Program-made: the position numbers and the translations under genes
Assembly (NCBI GenBank): GCA_964619935.1
Contig: CAZUGO010000020.1
Coordinates: 1-64,000 of the forward strand
Length of the DNA stretch: 64,000 nt
Origin: CAZUGO01 sp964619935
GTDB lineage: Bacteria; Planctomycetota; Phycisphaerae; UBA1845; CAIVHJ01
Direction of reading: 5' to 3'
Shown here: positions 42,483 through 50,722 of the stretch, one piece after another
Numbering within the stretch: position 1 is the stretch's first letter
Layout of the letters: the number at the start of each line of letters is the position of its first letter
The notes under the pieces: model-generated
The model's input: only the letters and a program-made list of their open reading frames with translations
The model's database searches: none
What the model was told of the DNA's origin: nothing

Positions 42483-43187
42483 TCAGCGTCGAGCAGCCCT
42501 GTCGGTCGCGCCGCCGCCGTCCAGCCAGGCAATGATCTCGCCGATGAAGGCCCGGACCTCGGTCGGGTGGGTCAGGTTGATCAGGTGGCCGCCGTCGGCG
42601 ATCCGATGGGTGGCTGGCACCCGCCGCGCTGGAATCAACACATCGCGGTCGCCGTGCAGATGAAACCGCTGGCAGCAGGCCGGCGGCGCGGTCTGCCAGC
42701 CCATGATCATGCGGGCGGCACGCCGCACCAGCGCCAGGTCGGAATCGACGAGCATCTCCTTGAAGTCCTCGAGCCGCTGCGGCGGGAGCGGTTCCAGCCA
42801 TGCCGCCGAGCGCCGACCCAGGTGCCGTACCCAGGCGGCGAAGGTGTCCGGCAACACCCGACTCAACCGCTCAAACACCCGGACGCTGTGACCCAGGGCC
42901 GCCGGGTCGGGCGTGCTGGCCATCAGCACCACGGCCCGTGGCTGCAATTGCGAAGCCAGAATGGTTGCCAGCATGCCGCCGAACGAAATGCCGCCGAGGA
43001 CCAGCGGTCCGTCGGGGCGGATCTGTCGCCCCAGCCGCGCCGCATAGTGCTCAATGGACTCGTCGGCTTCCGGCAGTTCCAGTTCCAGGATCTGCCGGTG
43101 GGGCAGCAGGTCGGCGATGTTGGCAAACAGCCGCTGATCGGCGCCCAGTCCGGGGATCAACACCCACTGATGATCCGTGGCGGTCAT
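42483..43187 (-). CDS. Alpha/beta hydrolase
   Basis: The 234-residue protein has an alpha/beta-hydrolase pattern: oxyanion region LIPGLGADQRLF near the start, nucleophile elbow GISFGGMLA near residue 70, LHGDRDVLIP near 175 with the Asp, and ADGGHLINLTHP near 195 with the His. It overlaps the upstream GT39-like gene by four bases (ATGA), so it is the last gene of the long minus-strand string. Carboxylic ester or thioester hydrolysis is possible; the substrate cannot be read from sequence. Confidence 0.85.
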   Translation of the reverse strand: MTATDHQWVLIPGLGADQRLFANIADLLPHRQILELELPEADESIEHYAARLGRQIRPDGPLVLGGISFGGMLATILASQLQPRAVVLMASTPDPAALGHSVRVFERLSRVLPDTFAAWVRHLGRRSAAWLEPLPPQRLEDFKEMLVDSDLALVRRAARMIMGWQTAPPACCQRFHLHGDRDVLIPARRVPATHRIADGGHLINLTHPTEVRAFIGEIIAWLDGGGATDRAARR

Positions 43188-44908
43188 GGCGCATCCGGCG
43201 GTTCCGCCGGCCGATGGGTGAGCAGCACCAGCGGCTTGTTCGCCCAGGTGACCGGGGCCGCATCGGGCGGCACACTGGACGCACCCGCCGGGTCCACCTG
43301 GTAGTAACCGTCTTCCAGAACGCGATCGACGTCGACTCCTTCGACGCCGTTGACCGGAACGATCAGTCGCCGGGGCCAATCGGAGCGTTCGGCGGGCCAT
43401 TGGTCGATGTCGGCCGGCCGGATCAGGACGACGCTCCGCCGCCCGAAATCCAGCGGCGGAAAGCCGTACGGTGCCGGATCGCGCAGCACCCCGACGGCGC
43501 CCGGTTCGGTGGTCGGGTCGCCCAACAACTTCGCCAGGCGGTACCGGCTGTTGTGCTCGGTGGATTCGAGGTGCAGTTGGCTCAGGTAGGTGGTCGCGTG
43601 AGCGGCCAACGGGGTCGCCGCCGCCAGCGACAAGATCATGCCCTGGTACCACCTGGGCGCCAGGAAGCGAAACAGCCCGGCACTCAACAGCAGCGCCAGG
43701 ATGGCCGCCGGAAACACAGCGAAGCGGCCGTACTCGCCGGGCTTTCCGGCGGCCAGCGCCGCGAACTGCAGGAATACCGCCGCGGCCGGCAAGGTCAGGA
43801 CACAACAGCGCCGCCAGTTCTGGCCCCACAAGGTCACCAGCAGCACCGCGCCGCCGATCACGACATAAATCGACGACCCGGCGACCAGCAGGCGGCTGGC
43901 GTTGGCCAAACCGGCCGACCACTCACCCAGAGGGTACATGGCGGTGGAGTTCGCCAGGTTCGATTCCAGGATCGCGGGGCGGGTCGCCGCGTTGATCAGG
44001 ACGTAGGGGTTGGTCACGGCGTATACCAGGGCGGCCAGCGCCAGCCCGGCGGCGATTCGGCCGCTGCGCCGGCCGCTGCCGCACGGCGCGAGACACTCGA
44101 CCAGCGGGATCAGCACCACGATCCACACGCTGGATAACACCATCCCCCCCGCCAGGCCGCACACCGCAGCCAGCGCCAGCCGCCGGCGGACGCTGGCGGC
44201 CTCCAGGTAGCCCAAGGCCAGCAGCACAGCCCCGAGCATCAGCACCGCGCCGGGCAGGTGCGGCTTGGCCTCGTGCGACAGGCTGATGACCACCGGCATC
44301 AGGGCGTACAACAGGGCTGCGAGACAGCCGCTGCGAGGGTCGCCCAGCCGACAGCCCAGTGCGTACATCAGCCACACGCCGATCAGACCCCACAGCACGA
44401 CGTACCCGCGAGCGACGAGGTAACACCTGGCGAACTCCCGCGGCCGGGTCAGCATCTCGCTGAGCGGGCCGGTGCGGATCCAGCCCGACAGGTCGGCCAG
44501 TTTAATCAACCCGCCGATGGGGTACACGAAGACACCGCCGTATTGGTACAGCCGCGGGTCGAAGTCGCCGGCGGTAGGATCCATGCGGCCCAAAGCCCGG
44601 AAGGTGATCATCTCATCCGGCTGACTGGAGTACAGCAGAAACCGGCTGTAGAGTTCGGCGATTGCCGCGGCGCTGTCATTGAGTATCCGCGGGGTGTCGC
44701 CGGCTGCCGCGGGGTTGGGGTCGACGTCGGCTCCACGCTCGGCCGGCGGGGCACTCTGCAATTCGGAAGCCACCCGATGCGGGCTCCACTCGGAACCCGG
44801 GGGGAAGAGATAACGCTCGCGGAGGTCGGAGTACAGCCCCCAGTCGATGGCCCACAGGCCGCAGGCGACATATAGCATGCTGATGGCGGCGAGGGCAGCG
44901 CGGTTCAT
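43184..44908 (-). CDS. Multi-pass membrane protein resembling GT39 glycosyltransferases
   Basis: The 574-residue protein has about ten hydrophobic segments with an N-terminal loop containing DFDPRLYQYGGVFVYPIGG, and YALGCRLGDPRSGCLAALLYALMPVVISLSHEAKP later split across residues 195-230, the layout of PMT/ArnT-type glycosyltransferases (family 39). These transfer sugars from polyprenyl phosphates. The C-terminal 130 residues are soluble. It overlaps both neighbours by four bases. The exact donor and acceptor are unknown. Confidence 0.7.
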   Translation of the reverse strand: MNRAALAAISMLYVACGLWAIDWGLYSDLRERYLFPPGSEWSPHRVASELQSAPPAERGADVDPNPAAAGDTPRILNDSAAAIAELYSRFLLYSSQPDEMITFRALGRMDPTAGDFDPRLYQYGGVFVYPIGGLIKLADLSGWIRTGPLSEMLTRPREFARCYLVARGYVVLWGLIGVWLMYALGCRLGDPRSGCLAALLYALMPVVISLSHEAKPHLPGAVLMLGAVLLALGYLEAASVRRRLALAAVCGLAGGMVLSSVWIVVLIPLVECLAPCGSGRRSGRIAAGLALAALVYAVTNPYVLINAATRPAILESNLANSTAMYPLGEWSAGLANASRLLVAGSSIYVVIGGAVLLVTLWGQNWRRCCVLTLPAAAVFLQFAALAAGKPGEYGRFAVFPAAILALLLSAGLFRFLAPRWYQGMILSLAAATPLAAHATTYLSQLHLESTEHNSRYRLAKLLGDPTTEPGAVGVLRDPAPYGFPPLDFGRRSVVLIRPADIDQWPAERSDWPRRLIVPVNGVEGVDVDRVLEDGYYQVDPAGASSVPPDAAPVTWANKPLVLLTHRPAEPPDAP

Positions 44909-45882
44909 GAGCCGGCCCCGGCGATCCAGGTCTGCAGGTGGCCACCCAGCACGGCGACCGGCGGCAGCCAGGCCCGGAATCCCGGCGGTGACAGGCCCAG
45001 CAGCACGTCGATCACGCTGACAGCGCCCAGGGCCAGGCTGACCATGCCGTTCAGGGTGAAGAAGGCGACGTTGACCCGCGAGAGATCATCGGCGCCGACC
45101 ATGGCGTTTTCAACAAAGAGCAGCACCGCCACGACGGCCACGCCGCTCCAGTACAGCCAGCCCAGCGCGGCAACATGTCCCAGCGCGGCCAGCAGAAACA
45201 CGGTTCCTCCGTGGGCCAGCCGGGCGATGGTCAACGACGGGGCCACGCCCAGCCGGGCCGGCAGCGAGTGCAGCCCTTCCGCACGATCGAACGCCACATC
45301 CTGGCAGGCATAGATGATGTCAAACCCTCCGATCCATAGGGTGACCGCGGCGGTCAGGATCACCGCCGGCCAGCCCACCGATGCGGGATGCACCGCCAGC
45401 CAGGCAGCAAGCGGCGACAGGGCGATGGCGCTGCCCAGGTAGAAGTGCGACCAGCGGGTGAACCATTTGCAGAGGGAGTAACCGCAGAGGTAGGCCAGCA
45501 CCGGCACCGCCAGTCCGATCGGCCAGAAGTTGTCGTAGCACACCGCAAACCCGGCGCAGCCCAGCAGAAAGCCGGCGGCGGCCAGGGCGAAGCACGTCCA
45601 GGCAGCCGGCAATCCGATGCGTCCCGCCGGAATGGGGCGGGTCATGGTCCTCGGATTGCGGGCGTCGACGTCGGCGTCGACGATGCGGTTGAAGGTCATG
45701 GCCACGCTGCGGGCGGCAACCATGCACAGAACCACCAGGGCCAACTGTCCCCAGGCCGGCCGACCGGCCGGCAATTCGCGCCCCGCCAGGAACGCGGCGG
45801 TCACCGCGAAGGGCAGGGCGAAGACCGAGTGGCTGAGTTTGACCATCTCGGCCCAGGTGGCGGTAACATGACGGATGGACAT
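44905..45882 (-). CDS. UbiA-family prenyltransferase
   Basis: The 325-residue membrane enzyme has the two prenyl-diphosphate motifs of the family: MTFNRIVDADVDARNPRT near residue 62 (NxxxDxxxD) and DIIYACQDVAFDRAEGLHSLP near 190. It attaches a polyprenyl chain to an aromatic acid. Here it lies with UbiX, UbiD and UbiE homologues, which suggests a quinone pathway, most likely menaquinone by the futalosine route (MqnP), since UbiD/UbiX-type decarboxylation follows prenylation there. Ubiquinone or another aromatic acceptor cannot be excluded. Confidence 0.9.
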   Translation of the reverse strand: MSIRHVTATWAEMVKLSHSVFALPFAVTAAFLAGRELPAGRPAWGQLALVVLCMVAARSVAMTFNRIVDADVDARNPRTMTRPIPAGRIGLPAAWTCFALAAAGFLLGCAGFAVCYDNFWPIGLAVPVLAYLCGYSLCKWFTRWSHFYLGSAIALSPLAAWLAVHPASVGWPAVILTAAVTLWIGGFDIIYACQDVAFDRAEGLHSLPARLGVAPSLTIARLAHGGTVFLLAALGHVAALGWLYWSGVAVVAVLLFVENAMVGADDLSRVNVAFFTLNGMVSLALGAVSVIDVLLGLSPPGFRAWLPPVAVLGGHLQTWIAGAGS

Positions 45883-45897
45883 CGCGGGCGCTTTCGA

Positions 45898-46518
45898 TCA
45901 AGGGTCCGGCGGGCTGCAGGTGTGGTCGTCCGGCGTTCCGTCGGGATTCCAGCGGGTGTTCAGGGTGTGGTCGACCTCGAGCAAGTCCAGCAGTTTTCCG
46001 ACCACAAAATCGACAAGGTCGTCGACACATTGCGGCATCATATAGAACCCGGGATTCGCCGGGCAAATGACGGCACCGGCCCGGCTGAGGGTCAAGGCGT
46101 GGGTCAAATCGATTTGGCTCATTGGCATTTCGCGGTACACCAGGATCAGCCGGCGCATTTCTTTGAGGCTGACCTGGGCCGCCCGGTGCAGCAGGTTGTC
46201 GCCCAGTCCGGCGGCGACGGCGCCGAGGGTGCTGCTGCTGCACGGGCAGATCACCATTCCGCGAGCGCGGAACGACCCACTGGCCAGGATGGCGCCGACG
46301 TCGTTGTAGGCGTACGAGGTCACCCATTCGGCCGCCGCGCCCACCAGGGCCTGCGGGGTGACCGGTCTGATGTCCAGTTCGTCGGCGAACAACCGCTTGC
46401 CGTGTGGCGACATCACCAGGTGCACCTGCATGCGGGCGGCGGCCAGGTGTTCGATCAGCCGCCGGGCATACCCGGCTCCGCTGGCGCCGGTGACGCCGAC
46501 AATGACATTTGGATTCAT
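45898..46518 (-). CDS. ubiX: UbiX-family flavin prenyltransferase
   Basis: The 206-residue protein has the FMN-binding GVTGASGAGYARRL start, VICPCSSSTLGAVAAGLGDNLLHRA, and PMSQIDLTHALTLSRAGAVICPANPGFY, the core of UbiX. It makes prenylated FMN, the cofactor of UbiD-type decarboxylases, and a UbiD gene lies in the same string. It begins one base after the stop of the preceding membrane protein gene. Confidence 0.93.
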   Translation of the reverse strand: MNPNVIVGVTGASGAGYARRLIEHLAAARMQVHLVMSPHGKRLFADELDIRPVTPQALVGAAAEWVTSYAYNDVGAILASGSFRARGMVICPCSSSTLGAVAAGLGDNLLHRAAQVSLKEMRRLILVYREMPMSQIDLTHALTLSRAGAVICPANPGFYMMPQCVDDLVDFVVGKLLDLLEVDHTLNTRWNPDGTPDDHTCSPPDP

Positions 46519-46519
46519 G

Positions 46520-48400
46520 TCAGGGCTCCTGGGGCCGCTGGGTTCTTCCGCTCAAGCTGGTCAGCGGCATCATCCGACGGGCCCGCATCGCAAAGGTGCT
46601 GGCGCCATGCCGGTCGATCAGTTCCTGAAGCAGGGCGGCGGCTTCGGCATACTGTCCCTGGCGCAGCCGGTTCATGGCCATCTCGTAGATCAACTGGGGC
46701 AGGGCGTCGCCCTGGGGGTGCCGCTGGCGGGTGCGGGCCAGCGCGTCCAGTTGTTCGGCGGCCCCGGATTGCAGCAGGCCGATCTGGACTTCGATGTTGT
46801 CGCGGATCTTGCACGGCGAAAAACGCTCCAGAATTTCCCGCAGGTTCTGTTGGTAGTTGGGATGCCGCGGATCGCAGTCCAGGAATGCGACGAGCGCCGC
46901 GTCGCCGTTGGTCGGTTCGCGATTGGATCGGAACATCGACAACAGTTGGGCGGCCTGCACCGGGCACTCGACGTACTCGTCCTGCAGGCTGGCTTCCGGT
47001 GGCTTCTTGGCGAGCATGGCCTCGAGCGAGGCGTTCCCCCGCGGCAACGGCTGGCCGGTCGCGGCCACCGGCGCCGGGTCGGCGATCCGGGCCAGCCGGC
47101 GGATGGCGAGGTCGATGTGCCCGGCGCGGGCGTCGAGTTGGGCCAGCCGATAGTTGGCCACGTCGGTCAGCGGCGATTCCGGGAAGTTCTCGCTGAGGGC
47201 GTTCCAGGTGCCCCGTGACGCTTCGTTGGGGAAGTCGTCATAGAACCGCAGCAGACCGCGTTCCCGAAACAGGCCGACGTCGACCCGCATGTCCAGGGCC
47301 CGGCCCTTGAGAAACAGCACGCACGGAATGTACCGGCTGCGCGGAAAGTCGCGCAGGAACTTGTCGCACGCCGCGGCAACCCGGTGCTGCTCCCGGGCGA
47401 ACTCGGTGACATGATTCAGCAGTTCGTGCTGCACGGCGGCGGCGATGCGGATTTCCTCGGTGGGCCGCAGTTCCTGCTCGAAGAACAGCTTGACGCGGCG
47501 TTCGAAGACGTCGAGGGTCGGCTTCGGCTCTGGGCGTTCGTGCCACAGGTTGCGGGCCACCGCCCGAATGGCGGGATTGGCGTCGGCGTTGGCGAAGAAC
47601 TCGGTGGACTGCGGTCCGAAACGGCTCTCCAGAAAGCGGTAATGCAGCTCGTCACGGCCGACGTCGGCCAGAAACAGCACGCAAGGCGCCAGGAACATCA
47701 CCGCCAGCAGCGGGGCGATGGCCCCCGGCCGGTAGTCCACAACGCGGGCGATGGTCAGGGTCACCGCAATCAACGAGCATGACGCCAAGGCGCTGAGCAA
47801 CAGCGGGGCGATCAACAGCCCGCGTTCGATCTGCGGCGTCAGCACGTCCACCGGCGCCGCGTACCGTTGCGAGGCCGTGAAGAAGTACACACCGATGGGC
47901 ACCAACCCCAGGATCGCCGCCACAAACCGGAACTTGAGTTTCTTGCGGCTGTAGGCGGTGATGGCACACGACAGCAGCAGGGTGGCGCCCAGCCAGGGCA
48001 TGACCGCCAGAACGGCGACCATGACGCAGAAGGGAACCGATGCCGGAAAGCGGTACAGAATCGAAATCAGAATGGGGATCGACACCAGCGAGGCGATCAG
48101 CAGCCCGATGACCACTGCCTGCATGGGCACCAGCTTGAGGCTGATCGGTTGGTTGAACAGGTCATAGAGGGTGACCTGGCCGGCGCCGGCGATGTTCAAG
48201 GTGGCCTTGAAGATTTCGGCGTAGCCTTGATCGGTCGGCGGGAAGTACCAGCCGGTTCGCAGCCAGAACATGAAACAACACAGCGCCCCGAACAGCACCG
48301 CGTTGGCGATCAGCAAGATCACGGCGCGGGTGCGGTACTTGGCCGCGGTTCGCGACCAGACGTCGTTGATGATCAGCGGTACGCTGGGCGGCAGGGTCAC
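46520..48400 (-). CDS. Membrane protein with C-terminal TPR-like region
   Basis: The 626-residue protein has five or six membrane helices in the first 230 residues (TRAVILLIANAVLFGALCCFMFW, and LVPMQAVVIGLLIASLVSIPILIS) and a long soluble part with a tail resembling TPR repeats (LPQLIYEMAMNRLRQGQYAEAAALLQELI near 590). The start is GTG 48400, whose last two bases with the next base form the TGA stop of ubiE (GTGA), with GGAGG just upstream; a longer open frame upstream lies inside ubiE and is a shadow. No family recognised. Its position inside the quinone string suggests a partner role, but only by context. Confidence 0.7.
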   Translation of the reverse strand: MTLPPSVPLIINDVWSRTAAKYRTRAVILLIANAVLFGALCCFMFWLRTGWYFPPTDQGYAEIFKATLNIAGAGQVTLYDLFNQPISLKLVPMQAVVIGLLIASLVSIPILISILYRFPASVPFCVMVAVLAVMPWLGATLLLSCAITAYSRKKLKFRFVAAILGLVPIGVYFFTASQRYAAPVDVLTPQIERGLLIAPLLLSALASCSLIAVTLTIARVVDYRPGAIAPLLAVMFLAPCVLFLADVGRDELHYRFLESRFGPQSTEFFANADANPAIRAVARNLWHERPEPKPTLDVFERRVKLFFEQELRPTEEIRIAAAVQHELLNHVTEFAREQHRVAAACDKFLRDFPRSRYIPCVLFLKGRALDMRVDVGLFRERGLLRFYDDFPNEASRGTWNALSENFPESPLTDVANYRLAQLDARAGHIDLAIRRLARIADPAPVAATGQPLPRGNASLEAMLAKKPPEASLQDEYVECPVQAAQLLSMFRSNREPTNGDAALVAFLDCDPRHPNYQQNLREILERFSPCKIRDNIEVQIGLLQSGAAEQLDALARTRQRHPQGDALPQLIYEMAMNRLRQGQYAEAAALLQELIDRHGASTFAMRARRMMPLTSLSGRTQRPQEP

Positions 48401-49191
48401 GGGCGGCCTCCGCCGCGGTCCGGCGGTTTCGCGGCCCGGAAGAGCCGAACGACGCCGCAGGTCTTGGAGGTCACCGCGGTCGCCGCGAAGCCCAGGTCTG
48501 CAAAGAGGTCGAGCATCTGGCCCTCCGAGACGAATTGGACCACCGACCGCGGGAGATAGCGGTAGGCCCCGGTCTGATCGTGACTGATCCAAGTGGCCAT
48601 TCGCGGCATGATCTGGTTGAAATATAGCAGGTAGGCGGCACGCAGCAGGCGGTTCTGCGGCAGGGCGAATTCCAGGATGACCAGCCGGCCGCCTGGCCGC
48701 AGCACCCGATACATTTCCGCCAGACCGCGGCGCAGCGATTGAAAGTTGCGGACCCCAAATGCACAACTGACCACATCGAAGCGGCCGTCGCCAAAGGGCA
48801 GGCTCATGGCGTCGGCTTGCACCCAGCCGGCCGCCGGCGGTGTGCGCGCGAGGGAGTGTCGCAACATGCCACCGGCGAAGTCCAGGCCGACAATGGCCGC
48901 AGGTCGGGTCCGACTGAAGGACCGCACCAGGTCGCCGGTGCCGCAGGCAATGTCCAGAACGCGGTCGCCGGGGCGGACCCCGGCCAGCCGAACGGTGGCC
49001 CGGCGCCAGCGGCGGTCCTGGCCGGCACTGGCCAGGGCGTTGATCCGTTCGTAGGTCGGGGCGATGTGGTCGAACATCTGTCGCACGCGCTCGGCCTTGT
49101 CGGGCTGGTCGTGCGGCCGATCCAACTCGGCGGTGCCCCACAACCGCGGGGTCCCCGGCTGGGCGCTGGATGGGGTTCGCTCACAGGCCAT
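48397..49191 (-). CDS. ubiE: UbiE/MenG-type methyltransferase
   Basis: The 264-residue protein is a SAM-dependent C-methyltransferase of the quinone type: FDHIAPTYERINALASAGQDRRWRR near the start, motif I VLDIACGTGDLVRSF, and the typical SCAFGVRNFQSLRRGLAEMYRVLRPGGRLVILEF block split across residues 140-170. It methylates demethylmenaquinone or a ubiquinone precursor. It overlaps ubiD by 11 bases and the next gene by four. Confidence 0.92.
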   Translation of the reverse strand: MACERTPSSAQPGTPRLWGTAELDRPHDQPDKAERVRQMFDHIAPTYERINALASAGQDRRWRRATVRLAGVRPGDRVLDIACGTGDLVRSFSRTRPAAIVGLDFAGGMLRHSLARTPPAAGWVQADAMSLPFGDGRFDVVSCAFGVRNFQSLRRGLAEMYRVLRPGGRLVILEFALPQNRLLRAAYLLYFNQIMPRMATWISHDQTGAYRYLPRSVVQFVSEGQMLDLFADLGFAATAVTSKTCGVVRLFRAAKPPDRGGGRP

Positions 49192-50722
49192 ATTCGCTCC
49201 ACCGAGCTTCGATCCGACGGCTGACTTCGTCGGACATGATCAGCGCTTCGGGCCAGTCGCGAACCGTGCCTTCGCCCGGCCACTTGGCGGTGGCATCGAT
49301 GCCCAACTTGCCGCCACCGCCGTAGGCGACGCTGGCATGATCCAGAATGTCCAGAGGTCCGCGCACCAGCTCCAAATCGCGGCTGGGGTCGATGTTGGCG
49401 CACAGGTGAAACAGAACGTCCTGCTCGTCGTGGACGTTGACCTGATGATCGACCACCACGATGAGCTTGGTCAGCGACATCTGACCAGCGCCCCAGATCC
49501 CGTGCATCACGCGGCGGGCGTGGAAGGGATACTGCTTCTTGATCTTGACGAACGCGCAGTTGTGAAAGGCGCCGAATTGCGGCAGGTGGTAATCGATGAT
49601 GTCCGGCAGGATCATCCGCAGCAGCGGCAGGAAGATCCGCTCGGTGGCCTTGCCGAGGTAGTAATCCTCCTGCGGCGGCTTGCCGACCACGGTGGCCGGA
49701 AACACCGGGTGCTGCCGGTGGGTGACGGCGCTGACCGTGAACTTGGGATAGCGGTCGGCCCAGGAATAAAACCCGGTGTGGTCACCGAAGGGCCCTTCCC
49801 AGAGGGTTTCGTGGGGGTCCACCCAGCCTTCGATGACCCACTCAGCGGTGGTCGGAACTTCCAGTGGGATGGTCTTGCAGGGGACCAGCTCAATGCCGGA
49901 CCCGTTCAGGAATCCGGCGAACAGCAACTCGCTGATCCCCGGCGGCAGGGGACAGGTGGCCGCGTACGGCAGCACCGAATTGCCGCCCAGGACGATGGCC
50001 AGCGGCATCGCCGTTCCGGCGGCGACATGTTTGCGATGATGGGCGGCGCCGTCGTGGTGCATGTGCCAGTGGACGGCCAGCGTCCGGGCGTCGTGCAATT
50101 GGATCCGATACATGCCGACGTTGCGCTCGGCAGTCTCCGGATCCTTGGTGTAGATGCCGGCCAGGGTGATGTACTTGCCGGTTCCCGAAGCGGCGTCCTG
50201 TGGCTTGCCGGCGTACCCGCGGCGGCCGTCACCCGGCCAGCACTGGATCAGCGGGATCCGCGTCAAGTCGGCGCTCTCCTGGTGGATGACTTCCTGGCAG
50301 ATGCCGCGCCCCACCACCCGCGGCGGAAAGCCGGCCAGCCGGGCCAGCTCCGGGAGCTTCTTCATCTTCTCCATGAACGTGCTGGGGATCTCCGGCTTGA
50401 TCAGGGCCTGGACGCGCTCGGCGAGTGCCTCCAGCGAACTGCAGCCCAGGGCCATTCGAATGCGCTCGTAGCTGCCGAAGGTGTTGATCGCGACGGGCCA
50501 GTCGTAACCGGCGACCTGTTCGAAGACCAGGGCGTGCCCGCCCCGGCCGCCGTGCACCGGATCGGTCGGTGGCGGAGGGCAGCCGTCGGCAGCGGGCCGT
50601 TTGCTGACTCGGTCGGCGATGGCGCTGATCTCCAGGTCGGCATTGACCGGCGCGGAGACCCGCTTGAGGTACCCGCGCTCGTCCAGGGCGCTGAGAAAGG
50701 TCTGCAGGTCGGGGAACGGCAT
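49181..50722 (-). CDS. ubiD: UbiD-family decarboxylase
   Basis: The 513-residue protein has UbiD landmarks: MPFPDLQTFLSALDERGYL at the start, IPLIQCWPGDG, GIYTKDPETAERNVGMYRIQ and HWHMHHDGAAHHRK around the cofactor pocket, and TTAEWVIEGWVDP with the conserved glutamate pair. It decarboxylates an aromatic acid using prenylated FMN from UbiX. In futalosine menaquinone synthesis this would be the MqnL step. ATG 50722 overlaps the stop of the AsmA-like gene (TGATG). Confidence 0.93.
   Translation of the reverse strand: MPFPDLQTFLSALDERGYLKRVSAPVNADLEISAIADRVSKRPAADGCPPPPTDPVHGGRGGHALVFEQVAGYDWPVAINTFGSYERIRMALGCSSLEALAERVQALIKPEIPSTFMEKMKKLPELARLAGFPPRVVGRGICQEVIHQESADLTRIPLIQCWPGDGRRGYAGKPQDAASGTGKYITLAGIYTKDPETAERNVGMYRIQLHDARTLAVHWHMHHDGAAHHRKHVAAGTAMPLAIVLGGNSVLPYAATCPLPPGISELLFAGFLNGSGIELVPCKTIPLEVPTTAEWVIEGWVDPHETLWEGPFGDHTGFYSWADRYPKFTVSAVTHRQHPVFPATVVGKPPQEDYYLGKATERIFLPLLRMILPDIIDYHLPQFGAFHNCAFVKIKKQYPFHARRVMHGIWGAGQMSLTKLIVVVDHQVNVHDEQDVLFHLCANIDPSRDLELVRGPLDILDHASVAYGGGGKLGIDATAKWPGEGTVRDWPEALIMSDEVSRRIEARWSEYGL

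Noticed and set aside
48401..49141. Upstream part of the long minus-strand frame ending at 46520
   Set aside because: It lies inside ubiE in another phase; the GTGA overlap at 48397-48400 marks the real start.
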